This document shows positions 51,895-62,261 of a stretch of 64,000 nt of DNA, in pieces. Within the stretch, counting starts at the first letter, position 1; each line of letters begins with the position of its first letter. The notes under the pieces are model-generated. The model made no database searches and was not told the origin of the DNA. It saw nothing but the letters and a program-made list of their open reading frames with translations. The translations under genes and the position numbers were made by a program. The stretch is from positions 1 through 64,000 of the forward strand of contig NC_050720.1 of the NCBI RefSeq assembly GCF_013402915.1. The letters are read 5' to 3'. This stretch comes from Zygotorulaspora mrakii (taxonomy: Eukaryota > Ascomycota > Saccharomycetes > Saccharomycetales > Saccharomycetaceae).

Positions 51895-53340
51895 GTCCAT
51901 GAGTAAAATTTCCATTTTATCAATCGTCATAGAGCTTCGCTATCAGCCACCCCTAAGGACTCTATATCACCCGGACAATTCAACAGAGTTTGTGCCATGT
52001 ACCTAATCCCGGTGTGAAATCGTGAATTGACCACAGCTCGCGCCCCGTAAGCGCTAGCACTCTGTAACCGCTAGATACATCTTCCACTTCGATTCACACC
52101 TCATCAAAGCCTGATTTGAGCTATTTGTCCGCATGACTCGAAGACATTCTGCTGGTAGTGTTCTTGTCTATAGTCCAATATATCTGTGCCTCAACAGAAG
52201 GGTGTATCCTGCGCTAACAGAATTCTTACCTAATTGGAGGAGCAGATTAGTTGACAAGATTTTGAAAGATTGGCACCGGGCCACCAAGAGGTCCGGGTTC
52301 CGCATAAGGAATTACGGAAGCATTATGAGCTCTATCCGATTGGCATAATTTGAATCACGTATGAAGCTATAGTCAAGATGAGCGATCCACGAAGCTTCAC
52401 TGGCCTACATGCTGGGCCACTGCATCATATTCGATATTCAAAGGTGACACTTATCTGTAAACTCACCATGACGAGTCAGTCGTTTTATTTCGTTTTTCAA
52501 CGTAAAGCAATCATCTTCTCATCTTTCATTGACGCGCACTGATATGTTTCCGGAAAAGCCAAAATATGTAGGACCTCTGCAAGCACTATCATCCTGGCTC
52601 TCGTCAAAATAAGGGCATAATAGAACAAGGTATGAGGCTTTGATGGATCGAGAGACAGTAAATTGTTTGCGACTCAAAGAATAATTAAGCAAGATTTGGT
52701 TCCTTCTGGATGAAACCCGCATCCTGGGATGTCATATCACTCTCAGTTTGAACAGGTCGGATGATCCATTTTGTTATCTTTCAAAAGTCGATGAGCCGGT
52801 ACAGAAAGTGTAAAGCGGCTTTTACCATTGCCGAGAGCATATTATCCATATCTGACTAACAATCATGAATAATTACGAATATTAAACAAAACGCACTCGA
52901 AATACAACTTGAGAAGGTATAGGATCTGTCCAATTATGTATAGGATACCGATTATGAATGTGAGACGAAATTTTAGCACAACTTAACTATAATATGCACC
53001 CAATATATGCCTTATTGTTGACGTTCTATAACAAACTATAACGAGGACCACAAGAGTCATAAGTTGCCTTTTTTATATAAAACAAAGGGTAAAGGTGAAT
53101 ATACCAGCGCTGATGACGGAGTATCGAGTGCATGAAATTGGTGAACCTGATTTACATCGTATGAACGAGGTTACCCAGGCTGCGCTAAAAAGAGACACGC
53201 CTGAGATCTGCGTGGGTAGAACTAAATTCTCAATTAGGGCAAATTTCCAGTTCAAACGTATCCGTTCCGAAGAGGTAAAGGTGGCAGGCAGTAAACCTTC
53301 CAAATATAACCATTGTCCAAACTGTAAAAAAGATATAATA
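51895..53340. other. 1.4 kb region between Ty element and tRNA-Glu
   Basis: No gene convincingly supported. A 92-codon ATG frame (53113-53391) has protein-like composition but runs antisense through tRNA-Glu and matches no family I recognise. Confidence 0.4.
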
Positions 53341-53412
53341 CTCCGATGCGGGGAGTCGAACCCCGGTCTCCACGGTGAAAGCGAGGTGTGATAGCCGTTA
53401 CACTACATCGGA
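53341..53412 (-). tRNA. tRNA-Glu(TTC)
   Basis: 72 nt, no intron. Starts TCCGATGTAGTG and ends CGCATCGGAG; acceptor TCCGATG/CATCGGA pairs fully; T arm CGGGGTTCGACTCCCCG. The anticodon loop CTTTCAC gives TTC. The anticodon stem CCTCG/CGTGG has one T-T mismatch (29-41) relative to S. cerevisiae tRNA-Glu, noted separately. Confidence 0.9.
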
Positions 53413-53496
53413 TATTGTATTAGTCTAAAGGGTATATGAATTCCCTTAACTCTATATTATCAGCGCTGTCATGTGCTACTGTTGAACGTTTCTGAC

Positions 53497-53531
53497 GAAC
53501 GGTACTACCCGAAAGGATTGACATACTGTTG
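53497..53531 (-). mobile_element. Relic of the Ty pol linker region
   Basis: About 35 bp (GACGAACGGTACTACCCGAA onward) resemble the young element's pol linker around 48518-48552 in the same orientation, with scattered substitutions. It adjoins LTR fragments, so it is probably debris of an older element. Confidence 0.5.
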
Positions 53532-53564
53532 AAGGAGCGGACTGATACTTGGAAAGGGAGTTGT

Positions 53565-53657
53565 TGTTGAAATATAGATCGATATTGTAAAATATATGAA
53601 AGTAATGACTTATAAGAATCGGAAACACGACAATTGGTCTGTAAAACAAAATAAACG
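53565..53657 (+). repeat. LTR fragment, 5' end, plus orientation
   Basis: Starts TGTTGAAATATAGATCG and matches the first 93 bp of the family LTR, then switches at AAACG into an inverted fragment. Confidence 0.85.
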
Positions 53658-53832
53658 TCTCGCGATAAATCATCATCCGATTTCTTTCCAGGATCGATTG
53701 ATATTCTGTTAGGGCTTCATCTGGCTTCGTTTATTTTGTTTTGCAGACCAATTGTCTTGCCAATTGTCTTGTTTCTGATTCTTATAAGTCATTTCTTTCA
53801 TATATTTTACAAAATCGATATATATTGCAACA
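53654..53832 (-). repeat. LTR fragment, minus orientation, inverted against the previous one
   Basis: Matches the LTR from ACGTCTCG to the terminal ...TGCAACA. It carries a small internal duplication of CCAATTGTCTTG and forms an inverted arrangement with 53565-53657. Confidence 0.85.
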
Positions 53833-53837
53833 TTTGG

Positions 53838-54035
53838 GTGTCTGGAAAAGACGCCCGTGTTTATACCTAACATTCTGTACCTATTGAACCATAATCGATA
53901 TATGAATGAAGTACTTTTACGCTTACCTGATCGCAGTTTGTGCTGTCATCACACCCGTTTTTAATCTCATAGAATCCATTGTACAAATGCTATTTCTTAT
54001 TCCATGCCGTAGACTTCTTCGTAGTCCCATGCTGC
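53838..54035 (-). repeat. Diverged mid-LTR fragment, minus orientation
   Basis: Alignable to the LTR middle (TTTATACCTAA, CCTATTGAACCATAA and TTCCATGCC blocks) but with many changes; older than the other copies. Confidence 0.7.
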
Positions 54036-55127
54036 AAGCACTACCGCCTCGTACAACGAAAGGTGAAAAGTTTTTCGGACGTTAATGCGTGCTGTTACGA
54101 TTCGATGTAGAGCATTTTTGAAGTATATAAAGCAGACTTTATATGTCGTTAACGATTTTTTGTTACGTTACATAGAAGGGCGAGGGAGTTCGTAGACGCA
54201 GTTAATATATAAACATTAAGTCGCGAATTTAGCGTAAGAGGTTGTATACTACCCTCTCAATGTTTTGATGCTTTTGTCAGTCGCAATATACCAGCATTAC
54301 TCACCAAATATGGTAACGGCGCTAACGTTCCCTTCTCAAAGAATAGAGAAGAGGAGGATCATTTGTATACGTCTCGCACCTGGTATGATTGGACTAGATA
54401 AATTAGCAAGTTGAGTTAATCGCTGAAGGTCGAATAACCCACCCTCCCTTCGAATGCCGTGGCATTCTCTATGAAGAGATCATATATGCACGGATTCGTC
54501 GTATTAGTGCTCTTAAATCATGAGTTAACTAAAAAGTGATAGTTTTCACTGGGACGCAAGATGACCCGCATTCATGCGAGCGGTTATGAACTGAAAGGTA
54601 GAAGAGCTACCGAGACACAGTCAACTCCCAAGAATGGGGAGGTACACAGGGATGTACGCCGCTGAAATCGCATTTCAATAGATTCGCAAAGAGGCCATCT
54701 ATTTAAGTCACATCATCCAGCCAAAGAGCTTTTGGATGACTGTTTTCGAAGGCAATAAGCCTCAACACAACTGCCAAAACAGTGGCACGCTCGATTCCTA
54801 TAACGAGATAGGCGAGCAATAAGTCGAGTAAGGGCGTTTGAATGAAACGATTACCCAACGACAGAATTTTTCAATATGTATGAATATTTCTCATACAATT
54901 GGAAACTCCATATGAAGTCTACGATGACTGGCCAGCAAGTGCCTTGGAGTTAATATATAATCCTTGAAATGCATTACCAGACCCTTGTAGCGTCCGGGAT
55001 AAGCATTTGAAAGATGACATAAATTCACAGAATTTGTGTAACAAACATGATAGTACCGCATAGTCAAGATCAAGATCTACGGATTATTCAGCAGTCACTA
55101 TCAGTTCGTTCCGATCACATAGCTATA
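54036..55127. other. 1.1 kb region between LTR remnants
   Basis: No gene or RNA recognised; short frames only. Confidence 0.45.
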
Positions 55128-55622
55128 TATTTAGAAAGAATGTTTTCTTCGGCGTTGTCGATAGTAACTTGGTTTGACATTGATGATGATACTATGATAT
55201 TCAATTATAGAGATATATAATTCCTTGATTTCCTATATCATGAACTGAGATAAAACTAATTGAACTTGGATTAATATCTGGAAAATACGTCAGTATTTAT
55301 ACCTAATACTTCGCGCCTATTGAACCATAAGAGAGGACGACGAGGGAAGAATTTTCATCGTCATCACACCATTTCTAGTCCCATAGAATCCACAGTACAA
55401 CTGTTATTGCATGTTCCATGCCATACACTCCTTCGTAGTCAGACTCCTGAGTTGTAAACGTCTCGTGATAGACTGTCATCCGATATCTTTCCAGTATCGA
55501 TTGACATTCTGTTAGGGTTTCATCTGACTTCGTTTATTTTGTTTTACAGACCAATTGTCTCTTTCTGATTCTTATAAGTCATCTCTTTAATATATCTTAC
55601 AATCTCGATTTATATTTCAACA
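55128..55622 (-). repeat. Solo LTR, near full length (495 bp)
   Basis: Minus-oriented LTR with only scattered differences from the complete element's LTRs, so fairly young. No 5-bp target duplication directly at the edges (CTATA versus GATCA), suggesting rearrangement with the adjacent fragment at 55623. Confidence 0.92.
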
Positions 55623-55786
55623 GATCATTATCAGATGTCTTTCCAGTCTGGATTGATATTCTGTTAGGGCTTCATCTGCCTTCATTCATTTTGTCGTATT
55701 GTCACTAATTGTCTTGTTTCTGGTTCTGTTAAGTCATCTCTTTAATATATCTTATTTCTCGCACAATATCGATCTATATTTCAACA
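55623..55786 (-). repeat. Older LTR fragment adjoining the solo LTR
   Basis: Matches the TG-end third of the LTR (CTGTTAGGGCTTCATCTG, TTTAATATATCTTA and terminal TTTCAACA) in the same orientation as its neighbour. Ends 128 bp upstream of tRNA-Lys(CTT). Confidence 0.85.
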
Positions 55787-55913
55787 TAAACCCAAACTGA
55801 CTTATTTACCTGTCGAACGAAAAAAACGAAAAAAATAAGACTAAGGATCAGGCACACCACCGATAATATACGTACAATATTACAAAACATCGTCTCTTCA
55901 CATAGTTTAAATA

Positions 55914-55986
55914 GCCTTGTTGGCGCAATCGGTAGCGCGTGTGACTCTTAATCACAAGGTTAGGGGTTCGAGCCCCCTACAGGGCT
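55914..55986 (+). tRNA. tRNA-Lys(CTT)
   Basis: 73 nt, no intron. GCCTTGTTGGCGC start, anticodon stem TGTGA/TCACA with loop CTCTTAA (anticodon CTT), T arm AGGGGTTCGAGCCCCCT, acceptor end CAGGGCT. Nearly the same as S. cerevisiae tRNA-Lys(CUU). A T-rich terminator follows. Confidence 0.96.
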
Positions 55987-56160
55987 TTATTTTTGTTTCT
56001 AGAATCTCTTTTTTCTCACTATTTAATTAACTCATTGATGCCAACTACATTTTTTAACGATATTTACGATAACGTCCTTCTAAAATGCATGCTATTGTAT
56101 TTTTTTACCTTGCTATCTACTAATATATATTTCTGACGGTACACGTCAATTGTAACTTAA

Positions 56161-57660
56161 TTAAAATGCAAAAATTAGACCCATTACAGGAAGGAATTTG
56201 TACCAGTTCTGCGAAGATACAAAATTATAGCCCCCGTTTAGGCTTGGAACAAGGCTTGCAATAGATGATTGTTGCTCAGTTGTGCTAGTTTGGATGCTCA
56301 TAATGGAGGAAGTGACAGCTGCAGCTGCGTCTGTTGCTGTACCCGATGATACGACAGAAACGGATTGGCTTTCTGGGATGCTGTTTGGAACTGCAGTGCT
56401 CCTAGCAGCGCTTGGGGTAGTTGGGGCGGACTGAATGGAACTTGCATCACTTACACTGATGCTTGAGGATGAGCTAACTTCAGATGAGCTAGAACCAGAT
56501 GTGCTGGAAGAAGCGATAGTGCTGGAAGATGAGCTGGAACTCGAAACAGATGAACTGGAAGAGACACTAGAACTCGAAACAGACGAACTGGAAGAGACAC
56601 TAGAACTCGAAACAGACGAACTGGAAGAGACACTGGAACTCGAAACAGATGAACTGGAAGAAACACTGGAACTCGAAACAGATGCACTGGAAGAGACACT
56701 GGAACTTGAAACTGATGAACTCGATGATGTAGACGTCGGACTTACACTTGCACTAGAGGCTATTTGTCCTCCCCCAGTTAATTCAGAATATTCAGATTGA
56801 GCTTCGTTGTATCTACCGTAGACAGAACCATTTTCTGCTTCAATAGATTCCCAAGAGCCAGTTTGATCGCTGTAGCTGTATTGAGTACCAGTGGAGTAGT
56901 CCGTGACAACGAGCCTCCTTATGTTCATGGTAAATGGAGCCTTGGAGTAATCAGTTTCACCACCAGCCCATTCAATAGTACCAGGCGCATTGCTTGGGTC
57001 ACCACCGGCCCAGATACCGAACTTGATTTGCATAGGAGATTGAGGATATCCCTCGCTAGAAGTGTTGGAAAGCGTCCTCGCCACTTGACCATCCAAGGAC
57101 CAGGTGGTTTGGTCCATTGCCCAATCTAAAGTATAGTTATGATATTTATCGACTGGAGCATCAACGCCATGGAACGCACCCCTATCATAGGTTGTTGTAT
57201 CACCCTTAGAGAAGTAGTTCGATTGCCATTGTGTATTGTCGCTACCCACCCATTCTAAATCAATTTCATCCAAATCATCACTCTGCAAGAAAAAGGAAGA
57301 GATGACACCTTGACCAGGAGCCGCCTTCATCTCAACTTCAACCTTACCAAACATGATGTAAAAGTTGGATGTCAAACCTGGATTCTCAAATCTCTTCCCG
57401 AGCGTGAGCGCTACGCCGTCAGAACTGTACGAAATGTTGCCAGGATTACCATCGCTGAAGAAATACTTAGATTCAGATGTAAAATCTTCGGAGAAGCTTC
57501 CTGCTAGTGCCTTATCTGCTGCACAACCACTGGTTTTCACAGGATTGCAAGCAGCGGCGGTAGCAGATTCCACAGCCTGCACAGTACTGCTGCTGTCGTC
57601 TGCATAAACTATTTGTGAAACTAAACCAATGAGCGATAGAAGCCCTCTTTTTTGAACCAT
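56161..57660 (-). CDS. CRH1: Crh1-type chitin-glucan transglycosylase, GPI-anchored cell-wall protein
   Basis: 499 residues from ATG 57660; S. cerevisiae Crh1 is 507 aa. Signal peptide (about residues 1-20), then a GH16 domain with the catalytic motif DEIDLEW (Glu132, Asp134, Glu136). The conserved SNYFSKGDTTTYDRGAFHGVDAP and GIWAGGDPSNAPGTIEWAGG blocks follow. A Ser-rich stalk with repeats (about 305-385) and a hydrophobic C-terminus for GPI attachment complete it. The enzyme links chitin to beta-1,6/1,3-glucan in the wall. A pair of inverted SCB-like CGCGAAA elements lies about 310 bp upstream. Confidence 0.95.
   Translation of the reverse strand: MVQKRGLLSLIGLVSQIVYADDSSSTVQAVESATAAACNPVKTSGCAADKALAGSFSEDFTSESKYFFSDGNPGNISYSSDGVALTLGKRFENPGLTSNFYIMFGKVEVEMKAAPGQGVISSFFLQSDDLDEIDLEWVGSDNTQWQSNYFSKGDTTTYDRGAFHGVDAPVDKYHNYTLDWAMDQTTWSLDGQVARTLSNTSSEGYPQSPMQIKFGIWAGGDPSNAPGTIEWAGGETDYSKAPFTMNIRRLVVTDYSTGTQYSYSDQTGSWESIEAENGSVYGRYNEAQSEYSELTGGGQIASSASVSPTSTSSSSSVSSSSVSSSASVSSSSVSSSSSVSSSSVSSSSSVSSSSVSSSSSVSSSSVSSSSSVSSSSSSSSTIASSSTSGSSSSEVSSSSSISVSDASSIQSAPTTPSAARSTAVPNSIPESQSVSVVSSGTATDAAAAVTSSIMSIQTSTTEQQSSIASLVPSLNGGYNFVSSQNWYKFLPVMGLIFAF
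56541..56716 (-). repeat. 33-bp coding repeats in the CRH1 Ser-rich stalk
   Basis: About five imperfect 33-bp units encode alternating SSSVSSS blocks. Silent and Ser-to-Ala differences between units show ongoing repeat turnover. The antisense acidic ORF here is an artefact of the repeat. Confidence 0.85.
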
Positions 57661-58096
57661 TTTGACGTTTTATGTTCTACGGCCTGTTATTAGAATATAC
57701 CACGATCCAATTGGCCTAATAAACCGCTTCTTATATATACATCGATATATCACTTTACCCTGCGTATCATTTAAAACCATTTTCCGAAAACAGCAAGAGA
57801 ATGCAATTCTATTCTAAGTGACTTTTCCGAAACTTTTCGCAGTTTTCCAAGCATTTTCATTGCCGATCACCATAAATTTGTCCACTAGGCTGCACACTCA
57901 CTGGCATGTTTTACTACTTGGTGCTGGTAATTTTAGAAATTTAAAAATAAGTATGCCAAGCCACGCGAAATTTTCGCGTACTTCACCAAAATTATTGGCT
58001 GCGTGGCAACTCGAAAAGTTTTCGATTTTTCATATCCTCAAACCGAAAAAAAAAAAAACATGAAACGAAAAAAAAACATGAGACGAAAAATAAATA
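57661..58096. other. CRH1 promoter region
   Basis: 436 bp. TATATATA near 57733-57740 is a likely TATA element; an inverted CGCGAAA pair lies at 57964-57978; poly-A runs lie near 58045-58076. Confidence 0.5.
57964..57978. promoter_or_regulatory. Inverted pair of SCB-like CGCGAAA elements
   Basis: CGCGAAATTTTCGCG is a perfect palindrome around a central T, giving two CRCGAAA (Swi4/Swi6) cores facing each other, 304-318 bp upstream of the CRH1 ATG. S. cerevisiae CRH1 is cell-cycle regulated. Function inferred. Confidence 0.45.
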
Positions 58097-58197
58097 TGAG
58101 GTGGACAGGAATTGAACCTGCAACCATTCGATTGCAATTCCGTGGATGTCCCAGGATCTAACTGGAGTCGAAAGCTCTACCATTGAGCCACCACCCC
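58097..58197 (-). tRNA. tRNA-Trp(CCA) with intron of about 29 bp
   Basis: 101 nt. GGGGTGGTGGCTCAATGGTAG start, CCACCTCA end; acceptor stem pairs with one G-T. Anticodon loop CTCCA followed by an intron, then ATCGAA closing the anticodon stem. T arm GCAGGTTCAATTCCTGT. The D arm and T arm match S. cerevisiae tRNA-Trp, which also has an intron at this place. Confidence 0.95.
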
Positions 58198-59494
58198 ATA
58201 CTATTGATTAGTTTTCTTAATTCAAAACAAGTACTAGCATGTAAATACAAGCGCGTGGTAAGCCAATTTAGGTTTTCAACATCTGGTTTTTTCACGTGGA
58301 GCTTCTTGACTTTACTAAATTGCCCATTTCAAAAACCGATTTTATATTATTATAACGACCGATCGGCGCAATCTGCGTGCTCTGCGTGCTCTGCGTGCTC
58401 TCCCAGCCTCGGATTCTAAACGTTTTTGTCTCTAGAACACCTTATCCCACTCTTTCAGGCGAGTAACCTAAATGTCCCTGCTACTTGACCACTTTATAAC
58501 ACTTGCGTGCATCATACACAAATGCTTGCCCACAGGTGCTTAGTTCTCTAATTCTCTCTTGCGATTCACATAGGAGAACAGTTCAGTCGGTAAGGAACAT
58601 GTCGTACTCTTCTAGATGAGCAAAGTGTGGGTGGGCATGCTTGCTGGAGGTTTCTTTATATTTTTCTGTTTTTTGGCATGTTCCTGTTCAAATCTCATGT
58701 GTCTTACACAGTATTAAAACTTAAAACGACAAATGAAGAACAAAACAAAAAAGTGAGCTCGTCATCAAGCACACAATTGGTCTCTATCGGAGACATATGT
58801 TCGAAACAGGAGGGTTCGAATATGTAGACTTTTCCACACTCCTTTCTGGCATATGAAAACCACTTGCGGCAACTAATAAACTGATTACTATGTCACGTGA
58901 CAGCTAAGATAAAGGTTCACCACCATGCAATCGTGCTACAGATACCAACACATATTATATATGAAGAATACTTTTATGTGTAATAAATTACATAATACTT
59001 TTGAAGATACTAATAAATTTATCAACAAAATATTTAATACAAAAAATATTTATAAATATAATTTAACCCAACGGCAATAAGATTCAAGAGTGGTTTTAGA
59101 GCCGGGTTGAGACTCTCTACGGGAAGAAAAGACGTTTAGGGTGAATATTCGAAGACGATCTTCAATCGGCATGCTTCTTTTCTGTTAATTTAAATTGATT
59201 TTTGTTCTTTTTCGAAATAAGTCATGGCGCTAAACAAAAAATAATATGGCGGATGCATTTCTATGGCGATTTCGGCCAAGAAAAAAAAAAGCATTATGAA
59301 TGTGGCACATCAGAAAGAAGAAAACAACAAATAGGTGAGTTCACTCTAAAAGGTCCCACAGCTATTATAAGCCCAATGAGATCCAGACAAGGCCCAAAAA
59401 TTTGGCATTTGTATATATATTGACCATGGAGTCCATAATTTTATTGTATGACTCTAGCGAGAAATTAACCAAACTCTATTGAATCTCTTAATTA
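58198..59494. other. Intergenic region tRNA-Trp to HIP1-like pseudogene
   Basis: 1.3 kb with no supported gene. Contains a 9-bp triplicate (58372-58398) and a 33-codon ATG frame (58616-58717) encoding a hydrophobic Cys-containing peptide of doubtful status. Confidence 0.45.
58372..58398 (+). repeat. 9-bp tandem repeat TCTGCGTGC, three copies
   Basis: Three exact consecutive units. Confidence 0.9.
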
Positions 59495-61201
59495 ATGTCA
59501 GCTGATTCTAGATCGGATACGGCTAAGTCATCATCGGAAGACGACGTAGCATGCCTTAAAAAAAACGTGAGTTCTGAGGAATATGAAGCTTCCTGAAGTC
59601 AAAGTTGGGAAGAGGTTATCAATAATATAAAACTGAATGACAGTCTTTTAGTCCGTCATCTATCAACTCTTGCAGTTTAGAGTGCTATATGGACCCGTTT
59701 GTTCATAAATTGCGGAAGAGCCTTGAATACGGGTGGCCCAGTAAGTTTCGTAATCGCATGGGTAGTGATGAGTACATATTTATTCACCGTTATGAATGCA
59801 TTGGGTGAACTAGCATCTGCTTATCTTGTGGCTGACGGGTTTATAGTGTACAGTAAAAATTTTGGGAAACCACCACTTGGATTTGCGATTAATTTTTATT
59901 TTTTAGCTGAATGGATTGTATCACTATCCTTGGAGTTAGTCGTAGCGTCCATCACTATTAAATATCGGAATGTTCGTATAAATACAGATGCGTGGGTTGC
60001 TATTATCTTTGTAGCCATTGCTGTGGTAAACATGTTTGACGTCAAATCATATGGTGAGACAGAGGTTGTTTTGTCAATGATCAAGATTTTGGCGATTTTG
60101 GGATTCTCTATACTGGGTATTGTGTTGATTTGTGGTGGTGGGCTGTAGAATGGATATATCGGTGGTAGGTATTAGAGGGTTCTAATGCCTTTAATGGAGA
60201 CACAACAGGGTCGCAATTCAAATGTATGTGTCCTGTGTTTGTCACAACCGCACTCAGTTATTTAGGTGCAGAGTCAGTGGCAGTTTCAGCATCTGAAAGT
60301 AAAAAGTCTAGTGCTATTATCTCAAAAGCCGCATAGAGAACTTTTTGGTTTATTACTTTATCAAACGTCGTGAGCTTGATTCGTATAGGCTGCTTAGTTC
60401 CATTCAATGAGCCTAGGCTATTAAATCAGTCTAGATCCGTGGATGCAGCAGCCTCACCATCATTTATACCAATCGAGAATGGTAGAATTCGCAGTCTTGC
60501 TTCTTTGATGAACGCTATCATTTTAATGGCAATGCTATCAATGCTAACAGTTCCGTATATGCTTGTTCTAGTTGTATTGTTTCCATAGCTCATTTGAACC
60601 ATTCACCCAAAATTCTGAGCAGTGCCGACAAAAAGGGAGGGCCAATAAAATGCGTTTTTTTTGATATTGTTTGTCGGATTACTGCCTTCATTCGAGTAGG
60701 CGATACGCAGGCAAAGGTTTTTATTTGGCTTAGCGCCCTATCAGGGCTTGCAATAACTTATTGTTGAACGAGCATCAACCTTTCACATATCCGTCTTCGT
60801 GGTGCAATGGAAGCTCAAAACAAGTTACTGGATGAAATGCCATATCTATCTCAATAAGAAGTAATTGATTCATGATACGGTCTAGTTGTATTATTCCTGG
60901 TGCCAGTTGCCTCATTCTGGACATCTTTATTTCCGCTGAGCGGTCTAAGAGCAGATGTTTGAACATTTCTTGAAGATGATTTGTCACTTCCAACTTTAGC
61001 TGTATGCTCTGTGGGTCACAAATTGTACACAAGGAATCGGAAGTTTTAATTGATCACAAGGATGTGGACTTGTAGGCAGATAAAAGAACGATTGACATCC
61101 AATTGCACCAAGAGAAGCTCTCATTGGAGGAGGAAGCATTCGCTAAAAACAACTTCTTTGCCAAATTATGGAGGGTGCTAAGGTTCAATGGCATTTTCTA
61201 G
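59495..61201 (+). pseudogene. HIP1: HIP1-like histidine permease pseudogene
   Basis: Similarity to YAT-family amino acid permeases, best to S. cerevisiae Hip1, can be followed through all stages of the protein but with many stops and frame changes. It starts MSADSRSD at 59495 with a stop after about 33 codons. Then come NDSLLVRHLSTLAV, a 149-codon open stretch (59699-60148) with INCGRALNTGGP and DVKSYGETEVVLSMIKILAI, RTFWFITLS, SLMNAIIL, WLSALSG, SINLSHIR and VASFWTSLFP. It ends near FFAKLWRVLRF at 61201. The length, about 569 codons, fits one full gene. Neighbour CRH1 is also next to HIP1 in S. cerevisiae, so this is a decayed orthologue in place. Confidence 0.88.
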
Positions 61202-62261
61202 CCTGCACACAACCTCATCATTCATACGTTCTCTTTACTTGTAAGGAAAATGGCAACTAGAGTCTTCAAGTAAATTCTTCTGAGACACTATGATATTTCA
61301 AAGAGGCCATCGATGAGTTATAAGTGATTATCGTAAGGCCTTAATTCTGCAAAAGCCAAATCTCCGGTCAATTATTAACAACTTAAATGATTGGATTCGC
61401 TACCCAAATCGCCGTTTATACGTTAATTGAATGATTCCATATGCTATTTCATTTAATCACTGCAGAATATGAGTAGACTGTAACTGAAAAGTTTTTTGAT
61501 GCAGATAGCAAAGAGCATTGACTGTTGCTTCCAGTTAAAAAGGTGTTTACGAGGCATGGAAAGAAACGCAGTTGAATACGATGGGCAAAGCATTAAAACT
61601 AACTGTTAATTATAGGAAGCTGGGAAAGTAATAAAGTCGAACATGTAGAAGCTATTCAGAAAAGTACCCATATCGCGGGTTCTCTAGAGAAGGAACAGGA
61701 CTGAGATAGAGCAATGATGCAAATCGACATGATTTGTACCTGATGAGGAATTCGCCATATCTTGATAATAAAGTAGTTCGAGCAAACACGATTGATCTTC
61801 ATAATCTAACTTCCATACATTTACATTTTAAAATGGCGATTTAGTTTAGGTCTAGCTGAAAATTCGACGTTATCATATAAATCATTACCAATATTTAATT
61901 GTATATGATCGTGAGATCAGCGTGATGTGCACCGTGAATAATAGCTGTTTTACCCTCAAAACTCCATAATAATCAGTCAGTGGTCTTTAAGAGCCTTAGA
62001 GGTATTTGCTCAATTATTTGACTATGAGTTCGAGGACGTCTTTTCTACATTATAGAAATGAAAAACTTGTTATCCTCTAGAATGGCAAGGTGTTCCCCTG
62101 ATAATCTCTTCGAAGTGTATCCTGTAAGTATCTATGATATAAGGCGATTTGCGATTTTCATTTTAATGTCTCCCCAGGCGCGACGATCAAATTCAGAATA
62201 ATTAATGTAATCTTGATTCACTACGGCCCAAAGAACGCACGCCCTGATCGTTCCAATATCC
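61202..62261. other. Intergenic region
   Basis: 1.06 kb between the pseudogene and the large terminal gene; no gene or RNA recognised. Confidence 0.45.

Noticed and set aside
53113..53391. 92-codon plus-strand ORF
   Set aside because: Protein-like composition but it reads through tRNA-Glu on the opposite strand and no family was recognised; kept only as a note.
56435..56800. Plus-strand ORF of 121 aa with ELETDELEETL repeats
   Set aside because: It is the antisense of the CRH1 Ser-rich repeats; repeat length divisible by three keeps the opposite strand open.
58616..58717. 33-codon hydrophobic ORF
   Set aside because: Too short to separate from chance; no family recognised.
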